A stretch of 38,485 nt of DNA from an uncultured Clostridia bacterium (GTDB lineage: Bacteria; Bacillota; Clostridia; Lutisporales; Lutisporaceae). Location of the stretch: assembly GCA_937930535.1 (NCBI GenBank), contig CALGKJ010000230.1, forward strand, positions 1-38,485. The letters run 5' to 3'. This document shows, piece by piece, positions 1-8,815 of this stretch. Position 1 is the stretch's first letter. Each line of letters starts with the position of its first letter. Both the position numbers and the translations under genes were made by a program. Below the pieces are notes generated by a model. That model was not told where the DNA came from. It did no database searches and saw nothing but the letters and a program-made list of their open reading frames with translations.

Positions 1-1
1 A

Positions 2-1237
2 CTAGTTTCTGGACTGATAATTGCATTTTTCATATATAAACTAGAAAACATAACTGTTAATAATATATTAAGCTCTAAACAAGTCAACAAGGAGTTTGAA
101 AAATTCATACAGGATGCCAGTGAGTTATATATTATAGGTAAAGATATTGATTTTCTTAAGAATTCGAATAAACAATTGAATAAAATGGAAGAGTTAAAAT
201 CCAACTGTAAGATACTATGTTCAGGCTCGGAAGATTCTAAACTAATAGATATTTATGATAGGCTAATGAAGAAAAGGGTAGATATTAGAAAGTATAATAG
301 CATTAATTCGGATAAAATACTCAACTTAAGGGGACAGTTAAAATACACCCCACAAAATGGATGGAGGGCTTTATTCGTACAAAAAACTAATAAAACAAAC
401 TTCTTCACAAGTAAAAGCAATGATAAATTTTACGAAAAGATTGATATAGAAGATCAATTTTTAATTAGTTCATTAGTTGATAAATTTATTAGCATACACA
501 CTGAGAGTACTAATCCTATAATTAAATATATTGTGCTTGATTTAGGAGGTGTATATTTTGATGGCGACTATAAAAAGGACTTTATAGATAGAATCAATAA
601 TATTCTGGGATTAAATCTTGAGTATAGGCATAACGATAAATTGGTATTAAGTGAAGATTTGAATTTGGGTAAAATTGATATTGTTACATATGTAGAAAAA
701 GAAATCACAAAGCAGCGCTATATAAAAAGTAAGCCTAAGCTTAAAGTTACTGATAAGCAAAAAATTAAGGATGTCTGGAGCGAGGTTTGGAAACCAAATA
801 AATATATGAGAAGCTTAATGAATGTATTATCGAAAATGGGTTATAAGATTATACTCTTTTCTAACTTAGACAAGGAAAATGGAGATAAATACCTCAGGGA
901 TGAATACTTTGATAAATTTGTTTATAAACGCTTTTTCTCATATAAAGATAAAATGTTAAAACCAGATGAGAAATATTTTAAGTTTTTGCAAGATGATATT
1001 AAATGTAAGTCATGTGAAATATTAATAATTGATGATAGAGAAGAAAATATTAATATGGCAAAGAGTTTAAGTTGGAATACTTTACAGTTCAAGATATCGG
1101 ATGGAGTAGAAAACCTAGCGAGAGAGTTAAAATCTAATTATAATATACAGTTTGTTGAAGCTTCGAGAGAAAGCATATATAAGAACCAAAAAAACACTGA
1201 TAGTATTATTTCAGATTTGAACGTGAGTAATATGTGA
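2..1237 (+). CDS. Membrane-anchored HAD-like protein with PLD-like N-terminal region (5' partial)
   Basis: The reading frame is open from the first base of the window, so the gene begins upstream; a TTG at 176 is probably not the real start. The visible N-terminus is a hydrophobic stretch (LVSGLIIAFFIYKL), likely the end of a membrane segment, followed by about 150 residues beginning ELYIIGKDIDFL that resemble the phospholipase-D-like fold but show no HKD motif (inference). The C-terminal half is a HAD hydrolase: motif I DLGGVYFDGD, motif II LFSNLD, motif III lysine in KMLKPDEKYF and motif IV IIDDREENI. In motif I the second aspartate expected two residues after the first is replaced (D-L-G), as in the epoxide-hydrolase N-domain-like HADs. 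It is followed by a radical SAM gene after 23 nt, so the two are probably co-transcribed. Substrate unknown. Confidence 0.75.
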   Translation, partial: LVSGLIIAFFIYKLENITVNNILSSKQVNKEFEKFIQDASELYIIGKDIDFLKNSNKQLNKMEELKSNCKILCSGSEDSKLIDIYDRLMKKRVDIRKYNSINSDKILNLRGQLKYTPQNGWRALFVQKTNKTNFFTSKSNDKFYEKIDIEDQFLISSLVDKFISIHTESTNPIIKYIVLDLGGVYFDGDYKKDFIDRINNILGLNLEYRHNDKLVLSEDLNLGKIDIVTYVEKEITKQRYIKSKPKLKVTDKQKIKDVWSEVWKPNKYMRSLMNVLSKMGYKIILFSNLDKENGDKYLRDEYFDKFVYKRFFSYKDKMLKPDEKYFKFLQDDIKCKSCEILIIDDREENINMAKSLSWNTLQFKISDGVENLARELKSNYNIQFVEASRESIYKNQKNTDSIISDLNVSNM

Positions 1238-1260
1238 ATGGTTAGTAAGGAGGGGATAAA

Positions 1261-2280
1261 ATGCTTTATGATAAAAAAGTTACGAGTAAAGACGAACTTC
1301 CCATTTGCTATTTTAGAACCTCAGTCAAACCACCATATAGAAAAGCTTTGATACAAATTACGGAACGCTGTAATCTGAACTGCGAACATTGCTTTGTAAA
1401 TGCCGAAAGCAGAGGAATTTATCTTTCGTTAGAAGAACTAAGAAAATACATAGTTCCAGCTTTAAAAAAATTAAATGTAGTTAAAGTCACATTAACGGGC
1501 GGTGAACCCTTCATTCATAGCGAAGTAATTGATATTATTGAATTATTGTCTTGTGAAGGTTTTTGTGTCGGCATATGTACTAATGGGACTTTAATTAATG
1601 ATGAAAAAATAATGAAGCTACGACGTTTAAAAAATATACATATTAATGTTAGCTTAGATGGGTTTAGAAAAGAAAGTCATGGAGTATTCCGAGGAAACTA
1701 TGACTGCTTTAACACTATTATTGATAATATTAAAAGTATAGCCGATAACGGCTTACTTCAAGGTATACTTGTTACACCAAATACCCATGCAGATATTAAT
1801 GAGTATACTGACATTTGTAAATTTGCCAAAGAAGTAGGCGCAAAATATGTTTTAATGAATCCTTTGTCCAATTTTGGGAGAGGAAATGACTGTAAAGGTG
1901 TAATTGGTACTTCTAAACAGCAGATGAAAAAAATAAAAGAAAATACTATTAGGTTAATAGATGATAAATTTGAAATAAATTATATTAGATTTCCAGAACA
2001 AAATAAAAAATATGGTGATTGTGAAGGTGGAAACATAATTTACATATTTAGTAATGGTGATGTTACTAATTGTCCTTATGTAGTTTTTGCATGTAAAAAC
2101 TCTAATAGCAGATACGATTATAGTAAGTATATATGTGGTAACGTATTTAAGGACACGATTAATATAGAACAGTTAGAAAAAATCAATTTTAACAATAAGG
2201 CTTGTAGCGGGTGTTTAGCTGCAATTATAAGTTCAGGTCAGAGTGAAGATGGAGTAGATTACGATATAATAGATGAATAG
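1261..2280 (+). CDS. Radical SAM protein with SPASM-like C-terminus
   Basis: 339 residues. The cluster motif CNLNCEHC places the [4Fe-4S] ligands at Cys37, Cys41 and Cys44; the SAM-binding GGEP motif follows (LTGGEPF), with the usual TNG and SLDG strands. The last 90 residues hold several cysteines (DCEGG, NCPYVVFAC, YICG, CSGC), which suggests an auxiliary Fe-S cluster of the SPASM/twitch type. Such enzymes often modify peptides or proteins, but no precursor peptide is visible nearby. The ATG follows a strong AAGGAGGGG site. It lies between the HAD-like gene and an EEP-fold gene only 13 nt downstream, so all three look like one operon. Function beyond radical SAM chemistry is not predictable. 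Confidence 0.88.
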   Translation: MLYDKKVTSKDELPICYFRTSVKPPYRKALIQITERCNLNCEHCFVNAESRGIYLSLEELRKYIVPALKKLNVVKVTLTGGEPFIHSEVIDIIELLSCEGFCVGICTNGTLINDEKIMKLRRLKNIHINVSLDGFRKESHGVFRGNYDCFNTIIDNIKSIADNGLLQGILVTPNTHADINEYTDICKFAKEVGAKYVLMNPLSNFGRGNDCKGVIGTSKQQMKKIKENTIRLIDDKFEINYIRFPEQNKKYGDCEGGNIIYIFSNGDVTNCPYVVFACKNSNSRYDYSKYICGNVFKDTINIEQLEKINFNNKACSGCLAAIISSGQSEDGVDYDIIDE

Positions 2281-2293
2281 CTAAGGAGAGTAT

Positions 2294-3031
2294 ATGAACA
2301 AACTTACGATTTTATGTTGGAATATTGGTAACCCCTCTATAGAAAGAGCGCAATCTCAAGCAACTTGGTTGTACAGTCTTAATCATGATATTTATGTATT
2401 AACTGAAACTAAAAATAGTAAGGGTTGTAAATATTTATATGATTATTTTAAAGAGAGAAATTTTTATATTGAGTACACTATTCCTCAAGGTAATGAATAT
2501 GGGGTAATGATACTAAGCAAAGTACAAATAGCAGAAAGTCTATTATCAAAGCGGTTCGATTACTTGAGTTCTAGAGTTAAGTCTGTGCACTTTGATTGGA
2601 TGGGGGAGCAGTATGAATTGATAGGAACGTATGTTCCGTCTAATGATAGAAAGCCAGAAAAATATCAAAGAAAAAAAGAATTCATTGAAGAATTAGATAA
2701 AAATTTAAGTGAGTATACGGATAACAGAATATTTTGCGGTGATTTAAATACTGTACATAAAACTCATATCCCCAAATATACAATGTTTAGGGAGTGGGAA
2801 TATGAGTTTTTGGATAACTTGGAAAGAAATAATTATTGTGATGCATTTAGCATATTGTTTAATGATAAGCAAGAATATAGCTGGATTGGACGAAATGGAA
2901 ACGGATATAGGTATGATTATTTCTTTATATCAAAAAATTTAAAAGATAAAGTTAAGAACTGTGTATATTTCCATGCTCCGGTACAGAAAGAACTTAGTGA
3001 TCATTCGGCAGTGATACTTGATATTTATTAG
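2294..3031 (+). CDS. Endonuclease/exonuclease/phosphatase family protein
   Basis: 245 residues spanning one EEP (DNase I-like) domain. Visible motifs are CWNIGNP near the N-terminus, the metal-binding glutamate in VLTETKNSK, CGDLNTVHK (GDxN), DYFFIS, and the catalytic SDHSAVI at the end. Members cleave phosphodiester bonds in nucleic acids, phosphoinositides or other small molecules; I cannot tell which. No signal peptide is seen, so it is probably cytoplasmic. An AAGGAGAG site precedes the ATG. It is the last gene of the HAD-radical SAM-EEP operon; no clear terminator follows. Confidence 0.85.
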   Translation: MNKLTILCWNIGNPSIERAQSQATWLYSLNHDIYVLTETKNSKGCKYLYDYFKERNFYIEYTIPQGNEYGVMILSKVQIAESLLSKRFDYLSSRVKSVHFDWMGEQYELIGTYVPSNDRKPEKYQRKKEFIEELDKNLSEYTDNRIFCGDLNTVHKTHIPKYTMFREWEYEFLDNLERNNYCDAFSILFNDKQEYSWIGRNGNGYRYDYFFISKNLKDKVKNCVYFHAPVQKELSDHSAVILDIY

Positions 3032-3143
3032 ATTATTAAAGAAGGTTAAACTACTGTATAAAATTATTAAACTAAATAAGTATATAGTATTATATTTAAC
3101 CTACCATTCTTACCCCACCAAAACACCTATTTCGGAGGCAAAC

Positions 3144-4004
3144 ATGCAAATACAATTCCAAAACATAGGACAAGCAAAAAAACAAAACCTAAAATACGCA
3201 GTAATTATTACACTTTACAAAAACAAATGGATATTTGTAAAGCACAAAGACAGAGACACTTGGGAGATACCGGGAGGGCGCAGGGAAATTGACGAGGATA
3301 TTAATGATACCGCCAAAAGAGAGCTTTTTGAAGAAACAGGAGCATTGAACTTTCAAATAAAGCCTGTATGTGACTACTGTGTTATTAGAAATGATGAAGC
3401 CTCATATGGAAGATTGTTTTATGCCGAGGTAGAGGAGTTAGGAGCTTTACCTGATTTGGAAATAGAGAAAATAGAGCTGTTTGACAAGCTGCCGGAAAAA
3501 CTGACATATCCAGATATTCAACCCCTTCTGTATAGGAGGGTAGTAGCAGAAATGACAAATATACGAAAAGCAAAACCCACTGAAGCCAATACGCTAACAG
3601 ATATTGCAGTAAAATCAGAGTCTTACTGGGGTTTTGATTCTGACTTCATGGAAAGCTTTAAATCCATATATAAGGTAACAGAGGATTTTATTAATACCAA
3701 TCCTACCTTTGTTATGGAAAAGGGCGAGTATATAGTTGGATTTTATAGTATCTTAGCCAGCAAGGATGAAGCTTCCTTGGAGTATTTTTATATTGAGCCC
3801 CAATTTATAGGAAAAGGCTATGGAAGACTATTATGGGAGCATATGCTTGAAAGCTGCAAAAACCTTGGCATCAAAGGTGTAGAAATAGTAACAAGTCCAG
3901 AAGCGGCAGAATTTTATATAAAAATGGGAGCAATACAAATTGGTAAAACAGAGTCACTGGTTAGAAAAGGGCGAAAAATTCCCAAACTTTATAGAAAGTG
4001 CTGA
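3144..4004 (+). CDS. Nudix hydrolase-GNAT acetyltransferase fusion
   Basis: 286 residues from the ATG at 3144, chosen because CGGAGG lies just upstream; the frame is open back to 3018, but the extra 42 residues have no ribosome site and look non-coding. Residues about 1-135 form a Nudix domain with a complete box (GGRREIDEDINDTAKRELFEETG). Residues about 140-286 form a GNAT domain, with the acetyl-CoA loop in IEPQFIGKGYGRLLWEHML. Nudix enzymes hydrolyse nucleoside diphosphate-X compounds, often damaged dNTPs; the acetyl acceptor is unknown. This gene is closely paralogous, at DNA level as well, to the Nudix gene at 25678 and to the GNAT relic behind it. Confidence 0.88.
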   Translation: MQIQFQNIGQAKKQNLKYAVIITLYKNKWIFVKHKDRDTWEIPGGRREIDEDINDTAKRELFEETGALNFQIKPVCDYCVIRNDEASYGRLFYAEVEELGALPDLEIEKIELFDKLPEKLTYPDIQPLLYRRVVAEMTNIRKAKPTEANTLTDIAVKSESYWGFDSDFMESFKSIYKVTEDFINTNPTFVMEKGEYIVGFYSILASKDEASLEYFYIEPQFIGKGYGRLLWEHMLESCKNLGIKGVEIVTSPEAAEFYIKMGAIQIGKTESLVRKGRKIPKLYRKC

Positions 4005-4171
4005 TGAATGTGTATAAGGTTTTTCAGGTATGAGCTTTCAAGCTAGCATCAAACACTTTGATGTAAACCATATAACCCTTGTCCATGCAAAACATATATA
4101 ATATTGAAAGACGTTATGTACTAGATAATAAACCAACAAATGCCCTAAGATTCACAAATCGCCTCCGTTAT

Positions 4172-4207
4172 AGTATAATAAGCATATAATAAGTATACAA
4201 TAATACT
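4172..4207 (+). promoter_or_regulatory. Promoter/operator region of the toxin-antitoxin pair
   Basis: An AT-rich imperfect inverted repeat (AGTATAATAA at one end, CAATAATACT at the other) lies directly before the antitoxin gene and contains several TATAAT-like hexamers. Type II antitoxins normally bind such repeats to repress their own operon, so this is a plausible operator. The symmetry is only partial, so confidence is low. Confidence 0.35.
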
Positions 4208-4226
4208 ACGAAACGAGGTGTTAAGA

Positions 4227-4514
4227 ATGATGAATATTAAGCCTTCTGCGGCAATCCGAAAAAACTACAATGAGATTTCCGAGTTGTGCAAGCAGTCGGG
4301 ACAACCGGTATATCTGACCAAAAACGGAGAAGGAGATCTGGTGGTAATGGATATTGAAGCCTTTGCCAGACGCGAAAGTATGCTGCGCCTTCGGGAAAAT
4401 CTGATTGCTGCGGAAGAAGACAGATTGAGCGGCAAAAAAGGATATTCCGTTGACGAGATGTCTAAGATGATGAAGGACGCTGTCAAGGAGGTATTGGATG
4501 CTCAACGAAAGTAA
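4227..4514 (+). CDS. Type II antitoxin, Phd/YefM family
   Basis: 95 residues from the ATG at 4227, which has GAGGTG about 8 nt upstream; a GTG at 4218 lies inside that site and is less likely. The N-terminal half has the Phd/YefM pattern: MMNIKPSAAIRKNYNEI, then PVYLTKNGEGDLVVMDIEAF. The C-terminal half is a charged helix that would wrap the toxin. It overlaps the toxin gene by 17 nt, the usual arrangement for such pairs. Base composition across the pair is visibly more GC-rich than the flanking genes, which suggests recent acquisition. Confidence 0.85.
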   Translation: MMNIKPSAAIRKNYNEISELCKQSGQPVYLTKNGEGDLVVMDIEAFARRESMLRLRENLIAAEEDRLSGKKGYSVDEMSKMMKDAVKEVLDAQRK

Positions 4515-4815
4515 GTTGTATAATGTGATTATCTCCCATGAGGCGGCTCAAATGCTGGTATCTCATTTCCGTTTTCTTGCACAGATCAGTGAAACAGCAG
4601 CCCTGCAACTTATTGTCGAGTTTAATGAAAAAGCAAAGTCCTTGGAGAAATTTCCAGAGCCAAACCCATGGCTTTCCGATCCGTTGGTGCCATCAGGTAA
4701 ATATCGTAAGCTCCTGGTTGCGAAGCGATATCTGCTGTTTTATCAGGTTAAGGACAGTAATGTATATGTAGATGCCGTGGTGGATTGCAGACAGGATTAT
4801 GGCTGGCTTCTGTAG
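4498..4815 (+). CDS. RelE/ParE-family toxin
   Basis: 105 residues. The sequence has the RelE/ParE layout: an N-terminal strand (YNVIISHEAAQML), two helices, then KYRKLLVAKRYLLFYQVKDSNVYVDAVVDCRQDY, which carries the basic residues and central sheet. RelE members cleave mRNA on the ribosome and ParE members poison gyrase; the two cannot be separated here. Its ribosome site AAGGAGG lies inside the antitoxin gene, so translation is coupled. It is followed after about 50 nt by a hairpin terminator, so the pair is a two-gene unit. Confidence 0.83.
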   Translation: MLNESKLYNVIISHEAAQMLVSHFRFLAQISETAALQLIVEFNEKAKSLEKFPEPNPWLSDPLVPSGKYRKLLVAKRYLLFYQVKDSNVYVDAVVDCRQDYGWLL

Positions 4816-4863
4816 ACATATTATTCATAAATTTCCCACCTTATCTTTATTATTTGTTGACTA

Positions 4864-4914
4864 AAATAAACAATATAAAGAATCTGGGTGGGATTTTATA
4901 TTGTTTATTTTTTT
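4864..4914 (+). terminator. Intrinsic terminator of the toxin-antitoxin operon
   Basis: A 16-bp perfect stem (4864-4879 with 4895-4910) encloses a 15-nt loop and runs into a T tract. It sits 48 nt after the toxin stop codon. Confidence 0.8.
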
Positions 4915-5036
4915 GTCGAACTCACGTTATTACCAAAAGGCTGTTTTTTATGCAGCAAAGACTTAATCAAGACTAGCACAAAACTGCAAATGTAAAATAC
5001 ACTGTATACTGGAGAAAAATATCACAGCATAAGCCA

Positions 5037-5333
5037 TATTCTCTTACTGATATAAAGCCATATATGGATGATAATGATACAAATGCCCTTGAAATGAATT
5101 GCAGGGTTATATATTACCCAATAGCTGATGACGAAATATGCGGGTTTGTATATATAAATTCATATCTTCCTCTTGAAAAACAAGTCTTTGCTGCGGCTCA
5201 TGAACTTTATCATATATGGTGTTCGGATATAAAGTATGTAGAGTTATTAAAAGCGTTGTTCTTGAAGAAGATATTGAAATTGAGTATATAAAGGAAGAAG
5301 ATCTTAGAGCCAATAGATTCGGTGCTGAATTTT
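5037..5333 (+). pseudogene. ImmA/IrrE-type metallopeptidase remnant, frameshifted
   Basis: A frame open around 5064-5291 encodes FAAAHELYHIW, the HExxH zinc-protease motif of the ImmA/IrrE (DUF955) family. After this motif the homologous sequence moves to another frame, where EEDLRANRFGAEF matches the family's E-x-x-ANRFAAE helix. That frame then ends at a TAG (5332-5334) where one missing T would restore AEFLVP. The gene is therefore broken by at least two frameshifts. No helix-turn-helix partner is visible. Such proteases normally cleave repressors of mobile elements, so this may be debris of one. Confidence 0.7.
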
Positions 5334-5697
5334 AGTACCTAAAGACATTCTTTTGAATGAAATGGAAATAAGAAGGATTACTAAAAACTCCATATAAAGC
5401 AAAATGCAGTAACTAGACTTATAAATATTAGATGGTAAATTGATCATGCGGAATGTGAGACAAATGAAGAAAGCATAAATATTATGTAATGAACCTTGTG
5501 TAGATATTATTGACTCAGTTCTCCATGAGCTGCTGCAAAAAGGAAAACGATATAAGATTCAAATAGCTCATAATTATCCCCAAAATTCTTCAGAATATCA
5601 ATTGTTGTAGTATAATGGCGCAGAATTGTTAATAGATTTGAAAAAGTATTAATCCCAAACTGCCTTGTAACATAAAATTAAAAATATTAAGCAAGAG
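5334..5697. other. Non-coding stretch with gene debris
   Basis: No intact gene is seen. Around 5487-5652 one + frame reads through LHELLQKGKRYKIQIAHNYPQ and then, after an in-frame stop at about 5608, YNGAELLIDLKKY. This looks like the remains of a small protein that I do not recognise. Together with the protease remnant upstream it marks a decayed stretch between the toxin-antitoxin pair and the biosynthetic cluster. Confidence 0.45.
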
Positions 5698-5726
5698 TAG
5701 ACAGGATTTATAACACTTGCTATAAT
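5698..5726 (+). promoter_or_regulatory. Predicted promoter of the biosynthetic cluster
   Basis: TAGACA (5698-5703) and TATAAT (5721-5726) are separated by 17 nt, a near-consensus vegetative promoter. Transcription would start near 5733, leaving a 5' leader of about 75 nt before the first gene of the cluster at 5809. Confidence 0.65.
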
Positions 5727-5808
5727 GTTGGTATTAAGTTTGTACAAATATGACACTGCATAGGCAATAAGGTGGAAATAAATTTAATTTTGTAAGAGGT
5801 ATAATTAG

Positions 5809-6717
5809 ATGTTTCATATATGTAATATAAATGGTTCGCATAATATTAATAACATTATAGAAAGTTTTGTGGAATCAATTAATATTAAACGTACAGATAG
5901 GGTATTAGTAAAGCCTAATCTAGTATCCTTAGAGGGATATCCATATACAACAGATATTTATATTATTAATACTATTATTAAGCAACTGAGGAAATTGGGA
6001 GTATATAATATCACTCTTGGGGATGGTCCCTGCCCAGATCAAGGTGTTGTATTTGATAAAACCTACGAGAATAAAGCCTTGGAAGTACAGGCCATCAGGG
6101 ATTTTCATTCGGGTTTAAGGAATACCAAAAGCTTTTCAGATGAATATAACTTCTATATGTCACATGAACAAAGTATAAATGCCTACCTGCGATTTTTTTT
6201 CAAACAGTTGAATAGTAATTTTGAACTTTATCCTGAAGTATCATTTACAGATTTATTTTCTGCTGAGAATGGCATCCCCATATACTCGGTAGAGTTATCA
6301 GATTATGGTATACTAAAACATTTAGATTTATCGCATTTTGATGTAATCATAAACCTTCCTGTTTTAAAGCAGCACACAACTGTGGGCTTTACTGCAACAG
6401 TGAAAAACTTTTACGGCATTATTACACCTTTTTGTAAGGTTTCTATACATAAGTACAAAAAGGTTGGAGCAATCTTAGAGTATTTAAGTAAATATCTAAG
6501 AGAATTTAATATTTACAGTCTTTTAGATTGTAGAAATATACCTGATGCGCAAAGACCTATATGGGGAGATTTGAGAATAGTAAAAACCAACTATATTATT
6601 TATGGGGATGATATTATTCAAATCGATAATGAAGCAAAAAAAATACTTGAATCCTATGGGTTGAAGAAGGGGGGCAGCGATGAGCATTACGTAAATTTTA
6701 TACAAGGAAAGTGTTAA
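5809..6717 (+). CDS. DUF362-family protein lacking ferredoxin cysteines
   Basis: 302 residues. The family signature is clear: RVLVKPNLVS, a TTD segment, a G-V-x-x-I-T-L-GDGP strand, and the late block LPVLKQHTTVGFTATVKNFYG. Many DUF362 proteins carry a C-terminal 2x[4Fe-4S] ferredoxin domain; this one has no CxxCxxC motif, so it is the short form. The family's chemistry is not established, though members turn up in biosynthetic gene clusters. AGAGG precedes the ATG. It is the first gene after the predicted promoter and is followed after 70 nt by an amidohydrolase, which places it in the cluster. Confidence 0.8.
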   Translation: MFHICNINGSHNINNIIESFVESINIKRTDRVLVKPNLVSLEGYPYTTDIYIINTIIKQLRKLGVYNITLGDGPCPDQGVVFDKTYENKALEVQAIRDFHSGLRNTKSFSDEYNFYMSHEQSINAYLRFFFKQLNSNFELYPEVSFTDLFSAENGIPIYSVELSDYGILKHLDLSHFDVIINLPVLKQHTTVGFTATVKNFYGIITPFCKVSIHKYKKVGAILEYLSKYLREFNIYSLLDCRNIPDAQRPIWGDLRIVKTNYIIYGDDIIQIDNEAKKILESYGLKKGGSDEHYVNFIQGKC

Positions 6718-6787
6718 TTTATATAAGTACACTATTTATACAAATGACTATAAAAATTTGCACACTGCTAGAAAGGTAGTTGATATT

Positions 6788-7582
6788 GTGAGAATAACAA
6801 TTGATGCACATATACATATAAATGGCACGCAAAATGAACAGGAAGAAATCCGAAAATCTCTGAACCTGCTATTTAATGAAATGGACGAGCTTAATATACA
6901 AAAGGCAGTATTGATGCCGAATAGCTTAGAACAAAGCAATGAGATGATATCAGAAGTATGTATGAGACATACTGAGAGATTAATCGGATTCTGCTGGGCG
7001 GAATTTAATGACAATATACCTTGCTGGCACATAGAGAGATTTGAAAAGTGTATTGAATTATTGAATTTTAGAGGTTTGAAAATACACCCCAGATATCAGG
7101 GCGTATCTATAAGAGATAAGAGGGTGGAGGAGCTTGTTGTAAAAGCAGGCATGTATGACGTGCCCGTTATGTTTGATTGTCTTCCATCAAGAGGGAGAGT
7201 ACCAGTGGCAGAGACGCTTCCATTGCTAGTAGACGAACTTGCATTTAAGCATCCGAAGACAAAAATAATAATATGCCATATGGGTGGTCACCATGCTTTA
7301 GATGCCTATGCAGCAGCTAAGAATAATGAAAATGTATACTTGGATTTATCAAACAGTATTATTAGATATCAGGGCAGCTCGGTTATATGGGATATTGAGT
7401 TTTTAATAAGAGAGCTTGCCCCCAAGGGCAAGCTTATATTTGGTTCTGATTTCCCAACCTACTCAATTGTAGAGACATATAAGTTATATCAGGATATTTT
7501 TACCAGGTCAAAATTACTTGAACAAGAGGTAGAAGGAATAATGGGATATACAATGTGTAAAATTCTTAAATCAAATACTTAA
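6788..7582 (+). CDS. Amidohydrolase-2 family metal-dependent hydrolase
   Basis: 264 residues from the GTG at 6788, which has AAAGG upstream and begins VRITIDAHIHING; a TTG at 6758 would add ten residues without a better ribosome site. The TIM-barrel metal site is complete: His8-x-His10 in DAHIHI, LKIHPRYQG after strand 4, the histidine in IICHMGGHH, and the aspartate in IFGSDFP. Family members (ACMSD, gamma-resorcylate decarboxylase, lactonases) hydrolyse or decarboxylate small acids, so it may act on a pathway intermediate. No signal peptide is seen. It lies between the DUF362 gene and the radical SAM gene. Confidence 0.83.
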   Translation: MRITIDAHIHINGTQNEQEEIRKSLNLLFNEMDELNIQKAVLMPNSLEQSNEMISEVCMRHTERLIGFCWAEFNDNIPCWHIERFEKCIELLNFRGLKIHPRYQGVSIRDKRVEELVVKAGMYDVPVMFDCLPSRGRVPVAETLPLLVDELAFKHPKTKIIICHMGGHHALDAYAAAKNNENVYLDLSNSIIRYQGSSVIWDIEFLIRELAPKGKLIFGSDFPTYSIVETYKLYQDIFTRSKLLEQEVEGIMGYTMCKILKSNT

Positions 7583-7654
7583 GACGAAGCAGAGTATTAG
7601 CTAAAATCACACTTATAAATTTGTTAAATTAAAAAAATAATTGGAGGTAATGCT

Positions 7655-8788
7655 ATGATCAAAAATATCGGTTGGTCTATAGGCAATTATTGCAACGCAC
7701 AGTGTAAACATTGTTATTCTTGGAAGACAAGGAGGACAAGCAAGGATGTTCTGACAAAGGACGAGATAGATACTATTATTGATAAACTGATAGCAGCCAA
7801 AATAGAGACTGTCAATTTCGGCGGAAATGAACCTATTTTTACTCAAGGACCAGATTTGGAAAAGACTATGCTCCCATATATAATAACACGCTTTAATGAT
7901 GCTGGAATAATATGTGGAATAACTACCAATGGTTTCACTGCTCATTATTTGCATGAACATCACCATGATGTTTTTATGATGGTAAATGATTGGGATTTTT
8001 CAATGGACTCACCTTTTGAGGATGAACACAACAGTAATAGAAGTGTATGTGATTCATATGAATTGATACTAAGCGGACTCAAGCTTTGCAGTGAGTATAA
8101 CAGACCAAAGAGCATAGTTATAGCTGGAATGAAGTGGAATATGGAGGAAAGATACCTTGATAGCTTTTTAGAGCTAGCGGTTACTTATGATACTGAATTA
8201 AGAATAAACACTTTAAAACCTATAGAACCACATCACTTTGACTTGCTGCCAGAAACTTCGAAGGTATATGATGCTTTTAAATATTTGTTTGAAAATACAA
8301 ATCTTATTACGCTTGGAGAATCGGTATTTGCAGCTCAAGCTGGGTTACCTGCTTCTGGATGCGCTTGCGGACTGCATTCTCTCCGAATACAATCTAAAAA
8401 GAATAATAGAGTTCCTGTGACACCATGTGTTTATTTGAGTATGGATGGCGGAGATATATTAACACAGGAGTTGGATGAGATTGTTAACTCCGAAACATTC
8501 AAGAAATTTAATGAAAGAAGAGAATACATACCTTCAAAATGTCGGGAAATAAACTGTGACATATTAGAATCATGCAGAGGCGGCTGTTATGCAAGAACTG
8601 TGCTTATGTATGAGGATACTAATTATCCGGATCCTTATTGCCCTTATGCAGCAAAAGAAAAGGGCATTGGACTTTGCAGCATACCTAAGGTTGTAAAGGA
8701 AGATGACAGCAAAGGCATAAGAGTACATGAAAACTATCTTTGCACTTGGATTGGAGAACCCAAAAATAAAGCAGCACAGCAGAAATAA
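7655..8788 (+). CDS. Radical SAM/SPASM-domain enzyme
   Basis: 377 residues, with GGAGG before the ATG. The radical SAM motif starts very near the N-terminus: CNAQCKHC at Cys13, Cys17 and Cys20. The SAM motif is GGNEP, a variant of GGEP. The C-terminal region is rich in ordered cysteines (SGCACGLHS, TPCVYLS, CREINCDILESCRGGC, DPYCPYA, GLCS), consistent with a SPASM domain binding auxiliary clusters. Enzymes of this class commonly modify peptides, and partner with a PqqD-type recognition domain. The next gene, 27 nt away, encodes a protein with a PqqD-like N-terminal region, so the two may work as a pair. Its substrate is unknown. Confidence 0.87.
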   Translation: MIKNIGWSIGNYCNAQCKHCYSWKTRRTSKDVLTKDEIDTIIDKLIAAKIETVNFGGNEPIFTQGPDLEKTMLPYIITRFNDAGIICGITTNGFTAHYLHEHHHDVFMMVNDWDFSMDSPFEDEHNSNRSVCDSYELILSGLKLCSEYNRPKSIVIAGMKWNMEERYLDSFLELAVTYDTELRINTLKPIEPHHFDLLPETSKVYDAFKYLFENTNLITLGESVFAAQAGLPASGCACGLHSLRIQSKKNNRVPVTPCVYLSMDGGDILTQELDEIVNSETFKKFNERREYIPSKCREINCDILESCRGGCYARTVLMYEDTNYPDPYCPYAAKEKGIGLCSIPKVVKEDDSKGIRVHENYLCTWIGEPKNKAAQQK

Positions 8789-8815
8789 TATAGTAAAGAA
8801 GGGGGCAGTTATTAA

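Noticed and set aside
3018-3143. N-terminal extension of the Nudix-GNAT gene back to 3018
   Set aside because: It overlaps the previous gene, has no ribosome site, and the paralog at 25678 starts at the position equal to 3144, with the same CGGAGG site.
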